Source: Neobacillus sp. DY30
GTDB lineage: Bacteria > Bacillota > Bacilli > Bacillales > Cytobacillaceae
Assembly: GCF_030123065.1 (NCBI RefSeq)
Contig: NZ_CP126093.1
Coordinates: 1,554,001 to 1,618,000, forward strand
Length of the DNA stretch: 64,000 nt
Direction of reading: 5' to 3'
Shown: piece by piece, positions 1 to 6,599 of the stretch
How positions within the stretch are numbered: the stretch's first letter is position 1
Layout: every line of letters starts with the position of its first letter
The notes under the pieces: model-generated
Databases searched by the model: none
Seen by the model: the letters and a program-made list of their open reading frames with translations, nothing else
Told to the model about the DNA's origin: nothing
Translations under genes and position numbers: made by a program

Positions 1-85
1 CTATTTTCATTATCCTTATTTTAACGCAGGTTTTTAGGTTATTTATGATTAAACAATGACAATATAGTGAAAACTCATATAATTA

Positions 86-128
86 CATGAAACACGTTAA
101 AAAAATGTAAAAGAAATGTTATTATAGT
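86..128 (+). promoter_or_regulatory. Putative moaA promoter with a weak Fnr-like box
   Basis: A -10 hexamer TATAGT is at 123-128. At 86-101 lies CATGA-N6-TTAAA, a poor match to the Fnr palindrome TGTGA-N6-TCACA (about 6 of 10 positions). It is listed because its 21-nt distance to the -10 equals that of the better boxes before ric, moeA and ywiC. Taken alone it would not be called. Confidence 0.3.
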
Positions 129-209
129 GAATAAAGTAACAGTATTTTTTATCCATAGTTGGTACACTTGCCTTAGATTAATCGCTTTTAAAATAATGGA
201 GTTGATAAA

Positions 210-1226
210 ATGGAAAAGACCATTATTAAAGATAAAATAGATCGTCCATTACGTGATTTAAGAATTTCAGTAATTGATCGGTGTAATTTCCGATGTCAAT
301 ATTGCATGCCTGCAGATCAATTTGGTGACGATTTCGAATTTCTACCCAAAACAGCGCTCCTTACTTATGAGGAAATTGAAAGAGTAGCAAAAGCTTTTGT
401 AAGTCTTGGTGTAGAGAAAATTCGTTTAACCGGAGGGGAACCACTGCTCCGCAGGGATCTTCCTATTTTGGTGAAAAATTTATCAGAGATTGATGGCTTA
501 AAAGACATTGCTTTAACGACAAACGGAGTGCTGCTTCCTAAACTGGCGAATAAATTAAAAGATGCAGGGCTAAAAAGAGTAAATATAAGTCTCGACACTT
601 TAAATGATGAGCTGTTTGGGATTATAAATGGACGAGGAGTCAGCACTCAGCCCGTGTTAGATGGCATTGAAGCAGCTAAAAAAGCTGGTCTAAGAGTTAA
701 GATCAATATGGTGGTTAAGAAAGGCCTCAATGATTCAGAAATTATCCCAATGGCAGACTTTTGCTTGAATAATGGATTAGAGCTCCGCTTTATTGAATAT
801 ATGGATGTAGGTTCATCTAATGGCTGGAAAATGGATGATGTAATAACAAAGAAACAGATTTACAACATACTTAAAGAGCATTACCAGTTAGAATCTCTTG
901 ACCCAGCCTATTTTGGCGAAGTTGCAAAACTATATAATTATACGAACACAGACGTTAATGTTGGCTTTATCTCCTCTGTCTCAGAGTCTTTCTGCAGCAG
1001 CTGCACGCGCTCGAGGCTTTCCGCAAATGGACAAATTTTTACTTGTTTATTCAATGGGAATGGTCATGATATCCGTAACTTTATGAGAAACGGCGCAACA
1101 GATGATGAGCTTCGTAACCGAATAACGGACATTTGGAATGGTAGAAACGATAGATATTCAGATGAACGAACAGAAGAGACTGCAAAAAATCGTAAGAAAA
1201 TAGAAATGTCTTATATTGGCGGCTAG
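210..1226 (+). CDS. moaA: GTP 3',8-cyclase MoaA (molybdenum cofactor biosynthesis)
   Basis: Cytosolic radical-SAM enzyme that, with MoaC, turns GTP into cyclic pyranopterin monophosphate, the first step of molybdopterin synthesis. The 338-residue protein has the CxxxCxxC cluster motif (C25, C29, C32) for the SAM-binding 4Fe-4S centre, the LTGGEP motif, a second C-terminal cluster signature (CSSC followed by a downstream Cys, about residues 265-282) and the C-terminal Gly-Gly required in this family. GGAG lies about 8 nt before the ATG. It is monocistronic here but shares the Mo-cofactor/nitrate theme with moeA, mobB, ywiC and fnr downstream. In B. subtilis the equivalent gene (narA) is needed for nitrate reductase. 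Confidence 0.96.
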   Translation: MEKTIIKDKIDRPLRDLRISVIDRCNFRCQYCMPADQFGDDFEFLPKTALLTYEEIERVAKAFVSLGVEKIRLTGGEPLLRRDLPILVKNLSEIDGLKDIALTTNGVLLPKLANKLKDAGLKRVNISLDTLNDELFGIINGRGVSTQPVLDGIEAAKKAGLRVKINMVVKKGLNDSEIIPMADFCLNNGLELRFIEYMDVGSSNGWKMDDVITKKQIYNILKEHYQLESLDPAYFGEVAKLYNYTNTDVNVGFISSVSESFCSSCTRSRLSANGQIFTCLFNGNGHDIRNFMRNGATDDELRNRITDIWNGRNDRYSDERTEETAKNRKKIEMSYIGG

Positions 1227-1227
1227 G

Positions 1228-1254
1228 CCTCTCTATTTTAATAGAGAGGTTTTT
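1228..1254 (+). terminator. Rho-independent terminator after moaA
   Basis: Stem CCTCTCTAT (1228-1236) pairs with ATAGAGAGG (1241-1249), followed by a T-run. It overlaps the moaA stop codon region. Confidence 0.85.
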
Positions 1255-1259
1255 CACAA

Positions 1260-1293
1260 AATTAAAGAGGCTGTGAAGCCAGCCTCTTTAATT
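1260..1293 (-). terminator. Terminator after ric
   Basis: A 13-bp perfect stem, AATTAAAGAGGCT (1260-1272) with AGCCTCTTTAATT (1281-1293), sits immediately after the ric stop codon. Read on the minus strand it ends in a short T-run. Confidence 0.8.
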
Positions 1294-1992
1294 TTAGAAA
1301 TATCTAGGGAATAAGATGTTATTTTCAAGATGAACATGCATAAATGTGAGTCCTTCTAGGTCTTCTAGCCGCTTATATACTAAACGGTATGTTCCACATG
1401 CGTCAGCTGGAAGCGTATAGTCAGATGTAATGGCACGAATCTGTCTAAGAATCTCACCTGCATGATCATGTTCTTTTTCTAACTCAATAATCATATTAAT
1501 CGCTTCTTCACGATTTTCAATCGTTCCGTCCTCAAGCTGCTTAATTATCGGAAAGACCACTGTTTCTTCTTTTGCCATATGCTCTATTAATTCTCTCTTA
1601 AATTCATAAAAAAGCTCGTAAACCTTTAATAACTCTGGGTGACTGTCACCATGAACACGAGAAACCTTTGTTACGTATGGACTAAGCAGTGATAATTCTT
1701 CTTCGGATGTACGGTGATAATGATTGATGACATGATCAATAATGGTATTAGAGTCGGATTTTGTCCAAACTTCTAAATCCGTTTCTGCCGAACTATTTTT
1801 TTCAAATACTAATCTAAGTTCCGCCATTATATCTTCTTCATTTATTCCATTAGCTGCGATTGCTTCAGATAATGGAATATTTCCTCCACAGCAAAAGTCG
1901 ATTCTGAATTTCTTAAACACGTCACTCGTTTTTGGCAGTTCATTAACGATATCTCTAACCAATGTATTTGTAGAAATAGGGAAAGTAATCAT
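1294..1992 (-). CDS. ric: Iron-sulfur cluster repair di-iron protein (Ric/ScdA/YtfE family)
   Basis: Repairs Fe-S centres after nitric oxide or oxidative damage through a hemerythrin-like di-iron site. The 232-residue protein has an N-terminal ScdA domain containing the DFCCGG motif (about residues 32-37), then a hemerythrin domain with the expected scattered His and Glu ligands (HVINHYHRTSEEE, HMAKEE, EHDHAGE, HVHLENN). An AGGA-type RBS precedes the ATG. It is divergent from moeA, and an Fnr-type box lies 64-79 bp upstream of the start codon. The NO-repair role fits its position among nitrate-respiration genes. ScdA and YtfE are synonyms for the same family. Confidence 0.93.
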   Translation of the reverse strand: MITFPISTNTLVRDIVNELPKTSDVFKKFRIDFCCGGNIPLSEAIAANGINEEDIMAELRLVFEKNSSAETDLEVWTKSDSNTIIDHVINHYHRTSEEELSLLSPYVTKVSRVHGDSHPELLKVYELFYEFKRELIEHMAKEETVVFPIIKQLEDGTIENREEAINMIIELEKEHDHAGEILRQIRAITSDYTLPADACGTYRLVYKRLEDLEGLTFMHVHLENNILFPRYF

Positions 1993-2028
1993 ATTTTCCT
2001 CCTAATGTTTTTGTTAGTTTCTAGTTTA

Positions 2029-2071
2029 AGAATAAGATATTCCTCAAAAAAAATAGGTGACCTGAATCACA
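2029..2071 (-). promoter_or_regulatory. Fnr-type promoter of ric
   Basis: GGTGA-N6-TCACA at 2056-2071 matches the Crp/Fnr consensus TGTGA-N6-TCACA at 9 of 10 positions. On the minus strand, 21 nt further on, is TATTCT (plus-strand 2029-2034), a plausible -10. This is the class II geometry, with the box centred near -41.5. Confidence 0.72.
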
Positions 2072-2105
2072 CATCTGTATCGATTGAATAATTTTTTTAT
2101 CATGT

Positions 2106-2148
2106 TGTGATGTTTGCTATATTTGTAACTTTTCGATAGGCTTATAAT
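2106..2148 (+). promoter_or_regulatory. Putative Fnr-dependent promoter of moeA-mobB
   Basis: A perfect half-site TGTGA (2106-2110) is followed by N6 and a degenerate CTATA half. The consensus -10 TATAAT is at 2143-2148, exactly 21 nt after the box. No good -35 hexamer is present, as expected for an activator-dependent promoter. Confidence 0.55.
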
Positions 2149-2206
2149 GAGATGTAAATAAACGAATTTATCTAATATGATTTGTTTCCTGCAGGAGTTG
2201 AGATAA

Positions 2207-3472
2207 TTGGTAGAGAGAAGAAAACCGATCCCAATCGGGGATGCCGTTAAAAGAATAATGGAATATCAATTAAATGGAATAACCGAATATGTACCAATCG
2301 ATAATAGCTATGGCCGTTTTTTATCAGAAGACTTAACTGCAACGAGTGATGTGCCTCATTTCGATCGTGCACCTTATGACGGTTTCGCTGTCAGGTCGAT
2401 AGATACGAAAGAAGCCTCATTAAATAATCCAGTTGAATTTAAAGTGGTCGACCATATCGGCGCGGGTATGACGTCCTCTAAGACCATTAATGAATATGAA
2501 GCAGTACGCATTATGACCGGAGCAATGATGCCTGAAGGAACTGACGCAGTTGTCATGTTTGAAGTCGCAAAAGCGTTTGAGAAAAATGGGGCACCCTTTA
2601 TGTCCATCAAACGCAGCTTTAATAAAGGTGATAATGTTTCCTATCGAGGTGAAGATGCCAAGGAGGGTGAAGTTTTAGTAAAAAAGGGTACATTGATTAA
2701 CCCTGGTATACAAGCAATGCTGGCAACTTTTGGCTATCATCAAGTTCCTGTTGCTAAAAAACCGATTATTGGTTTATTTGCCACTGGAACAGAATTGCTA
2801 GAAGTGGATGAGCAATTAGTACCTGGTAAAATCCGAAATAGTAATTCACATATGATCGCTGCCCAAATACAAAGAACTGGGGCGATGGTTCAATATTATG
2901 GGAAGCTACCTGATGTATTTGAAACATGTTTTACAGCAGTAAAAAATGCTTTAGAAAAAGTTGATATACTGATTACAACGGGCGGAGTTTCTGTTGGTGA
3001 TTTTGATTATTTGCCTGCCATATATGAAAAATTGGGCGCAGAGGTTTTATTTAACAAAGTGGCAATGAGGCCAGGCAGTGTCACGACGGTTGCACAATTT
3101 CAAGGTAAGCTTCTATTTGGGTTATCAGGTAACCCTTCTGCCTGCTATGTGGGTTTTGAGTTGTTTGCACGGCCAATTATTCGCAAAATGCTGTTTTCCA
3201 CTACACCACATCTTCGAAAGGAAAAAGCAGTCCTAGAGGTTGATTTTCCAAAAGCTAACCCATTCACAAGATTTGTCCGCAGTGCATTTTCGATAAAAGA
3301 CGGAAAATTAAGAGCAACACCAAGTGGATTAGACAAATCGAATATTATTATGAGTCTTTCTGGAGCTAATTCGTTGATGATTCTTCCTGGGGGGACTAGA
3401 AGTTTTAGAGCAGGTGATGAGGTTGATATTTTATTGCTTGAAGATCAAGCAGGTAGTGAATGGCCTTGGTAA
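2207..3472 (+). CDS. moeA: Molybdopterin molybdenumtransferase MoeA
   Basis: Inserts molybdate into adenylated molybdopterin, the last step of Mo-cofactor assembly. The 421-residue protein shows the family signatures: the DRAPYDGFAVR stretch near residue 57, the FATGTEL motif of the MPT-binding (MoCF) domain, TTGGVSVGD, and a C-terminal domain IV. The start is TTG at 2207, supported by AGGAG at 2193-2197 with normal spacing; no in-frame ATG is near. Its 3' end overlaps mobB by 13 bp, so the two are translationally linked. A candidate Fnr box lies upstream. Confidence 0.95.
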   Translation: MVERRKPIPIGDAVKRIMEYQLNGITEYVPIDNSYGRFLSEDLTATSDVPHFDRAPYDGFAVRSIDTKEASLNNPVEFKVVDHIGAGMTSSKTINEYEAVRIMTGAMMPEGTDAVVMFEVAKAFEKNGAPFMSIKRSFNKGDNVSYRGEDAKEGEVLVKKGTLINPGIQAMLATFGYHQVPVAKKPIIGLFATGTELLEVDEQLVPGKIRNSNSHMIAAQIQRTGAMVQYYGKLPDVFETCFTAVKNALEKVDILITTGGVSVGDFDYLPAIYEKLGAEVLFNKVAMRPGSVTTVAQFQGKLLFGLSGNPSACYVGFELFARPIIRKMLFSTTPHLRKEKAVLEVDFPKANPFTRFVRSAFSIKDGKLRATPSGLDKSNIIMSLSGANSLMILPGGTRSFRAGDEVDILLLEDQAGSEWPW

Positions 3473-4008
3473 AGCCGATAGTTTTTCAAATCGTAGGATA
3501 TCAAAACAGCGGTAAAACAACGACCATATTGAAGCTTATTGAAATTTTAAAAGATGAAGGGATTAAGAGTGTTACCATCAAGCATCATGGGCATGGCGGG
3601 AAACCAGATATTATTTCACAAAAGGACTCAGCTAAGCACATAAACGCTGGAGCCGTTGCTTCATTGGTTGAAGGTGAGGGCAGATTATGCCTCCAGGCAG
3701 ATGATACGGCTTTAACATTAGAAGAACAAATTAATTTTGTTACATTCTTTAACCCAGATATTATCATAATAGAGGGCCATAAAAAGAAAACATATCCCAA
3801 ATTATTGATTCTTAGAGATGAAAATGATCTTTCACTAATTTACGATGTATGTAACATTCAGAACGTTATTGTTTGGAAAAAAGAATTATTAGACGGTGTT
3901 AAAGAGCTTTTGAAGGTTCCTGTGTTTCATATTGAAGAGGAAATGGCAATAAGCGAAATCTCAAAAAAATTAATAAATCTTGTTCATAATATTGATGAAA
4001 AAAATTAA
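3460..4008 (+). CDS. mobB: Molybdopterin-guanine dinucleotide biosynthesis protein MobB
   Basis: GTP-binding accessory protein that aids conversion of Mo-molybdopterin to the dinucleotide form used by nitrate reductase. The 182-residue protein has a P-loop, GYQNSGKTT at residues 13-21, and the family IIEGHKK motif. The ATG is within the moeA coding region (13-bp overlap); its RBS is weak, so coupling to moeA translation is likely. A strong terminator follows at 4113-4167. MobA is not in the window. Confidence 0.93.
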   Translation: MALVKPIVFQIVGYQNSGKTTTILKLIEILKDEGIKSVTIKHHGHGGKPDIISQKDSAKHINAGAVASLVEGEGRLCLQADDTALTLEEQINFVTFFNPDIIIIEGHKKKTYPKLLILRDENDLSLIYDVCNIQNVIVWKKELLDGVKELLKVPVFHIEEEMAISEISKKLINLVHNIDEKN

Positions 4009-4112
4009 TAAAATCGTCAAAAACGTTACTTTTATCACTGTGGAAGATACATATTTAAGCTAAAATACAATTGGGGATTATATGTTTGTTAAGTATAAAG
4101 TGAGTATTTCAG

Positions 4113-4167
4113 AAAAGCTCTAGTTATTCATTATGATCAATGAATAACTGGGGCTTTTCGGTTTTTT
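4113..4167 (+). terminator. Terminator after moeA-mobB
   Basis: Long stem between 4113-4132 (ending AGTTATTCATT) and 4139-4158 (starting AATGAATAACT), then a T-run at 4162-4167. Confidence 0.85.
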
Positions 4168-4170
4168 AAA

Positions 4171-4478
4171 ATTAGGCTGTGTTAAACTGGGCTGTTGATT
4201 TGCGCTCCAATAAGGAATGCTTCTTGAATATCATCGCAGGGACAGGCGTTTTTTGCCTGTCGCGAGGCGCTACGCTTTCCGCGGGCTCGCCCGTGAGCCT
4301 CCTCGGTCGTTCCGACCTGCGGGGTCTTACTCAGCTCGTTCATCCCGCAGGACTTTGAATTTACTCCCTCGAATAATCACCGCACGAAGAAAATGCGATA
4401 GCATTTTCGAGGATCGAGCGCCTTCCGCTCCAATCAACAGGTTCTAAAAGCAATAGTATACTTTAACACAGCCTAAAA
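4171..4478. repeat. GC-rich intergenic repeat (MITE-like) with inverted ends
   Basis: About 305 bp bounded by TTAGGCTGTGTTAAA (4173-4187 region) and its inverted copy TTTAACACAGCCTAA (4462-4476). A second inverted pair, CTGTTGATT and AATCAACAG, lies inside. The core (CGCTTTCCGCGGGC, GAGCCTCCTCGG, CTGCGGGGTCT, GCGCCTTCCGCTCCAATC) is much richer in GC than its surroundings and resembles a repeat I recall as common between genes in Bacillaceae genomes. It carries no transposase, and a short open frame inside it is not credible as a gene. Together with the mobB terminator and the ywiC promoter it fills the 602-bp mobB-ywiC gap. Confidence 0.75.
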
Positions 4479-4534
4479 TTAAAAGTGACAAAATTGTTAG
4501 AAGGTGCAATGGTTTCCTTGATATTTTCACTATA

Positions 4535-4577
4535 TGTGATGTCTTTCACTTTTTAATTCTTATTACTGCTATATAGT
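4535..4577 (+). promoter_or_regulatory. Fnr-dependent promoter of ywiC
   Basis: TGTGA-N6-TCACT at 4535-4550 matches the Fnr palindrome at 9 of 10 positions. The -10 TATAGT is at 4572-4577, 21 nt after the box, giving a class II activator position. Confidence 0.8.
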
Positions 4578-4610
4578 GAAGGCAAGCAGAGGATTGAAGG
4601 AGTGGAAACT

Positions 4611-5336
4611 ATGAAGGTATTCTTACCGAAACAACATGGTGCGTGGGCAATGACAATTATCCCTTTCTGGCTTGGAGTAGTAAATGGAGGGTTTGTTTGG
4701 CAGCATATTCCGTTTTTTGCAGGATGGATATTTTTATACTTAGCTACCTATCCAATGCTCCTTTTATTTAAAAAGAAAAAAATCCAGTTTTATAAAAAAT
4801 GGACCATCATTTATATGATACCAGCGTTATTCTTGCTGCTCTTTCCGCTTTTAAAAATACCTTTTATTATTATGTTTGGATTGCTAATGATTCCGTTTTT
4901 TATTATTAATGCATACTATACTTCCATAAATAAAGACCGCTCATTAATGAATGATTTTAGTGCTATTTTTGCATTTTCTATCGCTGGACTAGCAAGCAGC
5001 TATCTTGCAAAGGGACAGATCACATTTGTAACAATAATCGTTTTTATCACTTCAGTGTTATTTTTTGTTGGTTGTACTTTTTATGTCAAAACGATGATTC
5101 GAGAAAGTAAGAATATTTTATTTAAATGGCTCTCATGGGGATATCACGCTTTATTGCTGATTATCTCGTTAGCTTCGGGGTATTGGATTATAGCAATTGC
5201 ATTCCTTCCAAGTTTTATAAGAGCTGTAATTCTTTATGGAAAACTACTAACACCAATGAAAATTGGCATATATGAAATCATTAATTCAGCCATCTTCTTT
5301 ACAGTTATGATTATCCAAATCCTATTGCTTAAATAA
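4611..5336 (+). CDS. ywiC: YwiC-like integral membrane protein
   Basis: Polytopic membrane protein of 241 residues with roughly seven hydrophobic segments and the family's N-terminal FLPKQHGAWAM motif. The biochemical function is unknown. In B. subtilis ywiC lies in the fnr/nar region, and here it is convergent with fnr and has an Fnr box in its promoter, so a role linked to anaerobic nitrate respiration is inferred. ATG 4611 is chosen because GAAGGAG (4596-4602) is at ideal spacing; an upstream in-frame GTG overlaps that RBS. Confidence 0.88.
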   Translation: MKVFLPKQHGAWAMTIIPFWLGVVNGGFVWQHIPFFAGWIFLYLATYPMLLLFKKKKIQFYKKWTIIYMIPALFLLLFPLLKIPFIIMFGLLMIPFFIINAYYTSINKDRSLMNDFSAIFAFSIAGLASSYLAKGQITFVTIIVFITSVLFFVGCTFYVKTMIRESKNILFKWLSWGYHALLLIISLASGYWIIAIAFLPSFIRAVILYGKLLTPMKIGIYEIINSAIFFTVMIIQILLLK

Positions 5337-5365
5337 AAAAATCGGTCAAGCGACCGATTTTTTTT
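5335..5365. terminator. Bidirectional terminator between ywiC and fnr
   Basis: ATCGGTC (5341-5347) pairs with GACCGAT (5352-5358), flanked by A- and T-runs, so it can end both convergent transcripts. The fnr stop codon lies in the T-run. Confidence 0.9.
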
Positions 5366-6056
5366 AATCAATTTTACAGATTTCTGGAGAGCAGTCTTCA
5401 CAATCAATTTCATTCTTTAGATAATCCAAGTCATGAATCGTAATAGAGCCTTTTTCAATGGAGATAATTCCTGCTTTTCTTAAATCACTAAGAAGCCGAT
5501 TCACTACTTCACGTGATGTTCCGCAAAAATTAGCAAGTTCTTGATTTGTTAACGGTAATTCAATATGAATTCCTTGATGGGTCTTTACACCGTAGCTGTT
5601 TGTAATTCGAATAAGGGTGGAATATAATGCACCTTTTTTACCATGAAGAACCAAGTCTCGAAACTTAGTTTGAGTTTTCCGAAACTGCTGACTCATCCAT
5701 TTCATGAATTCAAGTGACAGTTCATGGTTCTTTCCAAGCTTCTCCTCAAGAACATCCTTCATAATAACTGCTACTTCACCGCTTTCGGCAACACGTGCAC
5801 TTAATAAATACTTAGACGCAGGAGAAAATAAATCAAGTTCTCCAATAAAGTCCCCTTTAGAACACATTCTCAATGTAAGTTCACGGCCATCTGGAATGAT
5901 CTTGCTTATTTGAATGATTCCGCTTTGGACAATGTATAATTCATTTGCAGTTGAACCTTCCTGGAACAGAAAAGTGCCTTTTTCTATTTTTTTCGTATGA
6001 TGAACAGTGTTAAACAGTTGTATTAATTTTACCGGGATTTCTTTAATTGACTGCAT
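5364..6056 (-). CDS. fnr: Anaerobic transcription regulator Fnr (Crp/Fnr family)
   Basis: Oxygen-sensing activator of nitrate respiration genes. The 230-residue protein has an N-terminal cyclic-nucleotide-type beta-roll, a dimerisation helix and a C-terminal helix-turn-helix (LTNQELANFCGTSREVVNRL). The decisive feature is the C-terminal tail CEDCSPEIC: the C-x2-C-x4-C spacing matches the 4Fe-4S ligands of B. subtilis Fnr, unlike E. coli FNR with N-terminal cysteines. The RDLVLHGKKGALY stretch holds the Asp that supplies the fourth ligand in B. subtilis. Start ATG 6056 has AAAGGTGG 8 nt upstream; a longer GTG start overlaps that RBS. Confidence 0.94.
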   Translation of the reverse strand: MQSIKEIPVKLIQLFNTVHHTKKIEKGTFLFQEGSTANELYIVQSGIIQISKIIPDGRELTLRMCSKGDFIGELDLFSPASKYLLSARVAESGEVAVIMKDVLEEKLGKNHELSLEFMKWMSQQFRKTQTKFRDLVLHGKKGALYSTLIRITNSYGVKTHQGIHIELPLTNQELANFCGTSREVVNRLLSDLRKAGIISIEKGSITIHDLDYLKNEIDCEDCSPEICKID

Positions 6057-6214
6057 AAGAATAACCACCTTTAAAGGGGCGATATAAATCGCTAATTTGC
6101 TTTCCTAAATAAATGACAGTCAAGGTTTCATTTACTAGATAATACTATAATTATATTGTTAACAAAGCTTATATATCAATAATTGTGTCATAAATTCATA
6201 CAATCGTCAAAATA

Positions 6215-6272
6215 TCATCTAAGGCAGCGAAAGGATTTATTTCATAATAATTCCTTTAATGTCCTTAGATGA
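6215..6272. other. Long imperfect stem-loop upstream of yjzC
   Basis: TCATCTAAGG (6215-6224) pairs with CCTTAGATGA (6263-6272). An inner helix AAAGGATTTATT (6230-6241) pairs with AATAATTCCTTT (6246-6257) at 11 of 12 positions, with a 5-nt/5-nt internal loop between the helices. There is no T-run after it, so it is not a standard terminator. It lies in the divergent fnr-yjzC gap (6057-6313), about 40 nt before the yjzC start. Confidence 0.6.
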
Positions 6273-6313
6273 AATGGAAATAATAAAACTGTACAGTAAA
6301 AGGAGGGACAGAA

Positions 6314-6493
6314 ATGGGCCAAAGCCATCAGTTTAGAGCTGGACAAAAAGCGCCAAATAATGGGGTATATATAGAAATTGGTGATACAGAGTCAAATGTA
6401 AATAATCCTAAAAAGATTAAGCTAAAAGCAGGAGACAGGTTCCCTGAAAACTCAAATGACGAACGTGTTTGGACTTACCAGCGTAAACCATAA
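6314..6493 (+). CDS. yjzC: YjzC family small protein
   Basis: A 59-residue soluble protein starting MGQSHQFRAGQKAPNNGVY and ending WTYQRKP, closely matching B. subtilis YjzC as I recall it. Function unknown. A strong RBS, AGGAGGG, is at 6301-6307. It lies upstream of clpB, and in B. subtilis yjzC is next to yjzD; here clpB separates them. Confidence 0.9.
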   Translation: MGQSHQFRAGQKAPNNGVYIEIGDTESNVNNPKKIKLKAGDRFPENSNDERVWTYQRKP

Positions 6494-6503
6494 ATCATTC
6501 TAA

Positions 6504-6530
6504 AAAAGTCATCCAGAGGATGGCTTTTAT
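6504..6530 (+). terminator. Terminator after yjzC
   Basis: AAAAGTCATCC (6504-6514 region) pairs with GGATGGCTTTT, followed by T-rich sequence. Confidence 0.75.
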
Positions 6531-6553
6531 TTTATATTGATTACATATTCGTA

Positions 6554-6587
6554 TATAATAAAAATAAATAGGTCAAGAATGGTCAAA
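6554..6587 (+). promoter_or_regulatory. clpB promoter with CtsR operator
   Basis: GGTCAAG-AAT-GGTCAAA at 6571-6587 matches the CtsR consensus RGTCAAA-NAN-RGTCAAA with one mismatch. TATAAT at 6554-6559 lies just upstream, so the operator covers the start of the transcript. Heat-inducible repression by CtsR is inferred. Confidence 0.85.
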
Positions 6588-6599
6588 GAGGTGAAAAAG

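Noticed and set aside
66..81. AGTGA-N6-ATATA as an alternative Fnr box for moaA
   Set aside because: The right half does not match and no -10 lies at the proper distance; the 86-101 candidate fits the geometry better, though it is also weak.
365..646. Antisense frames within moaA, and similar frames opposite other genes (e.g. 12069-12272, 30450-30806, 60545-61027)
   Set aside because: They mirror strong sense-strand genes, have no RBS, and show no protein-like composition or recognised family.
4217..4447. 76-codon open frame inside the GC-rich repeat
   Set aside because: Arg/Pro-rich translation with no RBS, lying wholly within a non-coding inverted-ended repeat.
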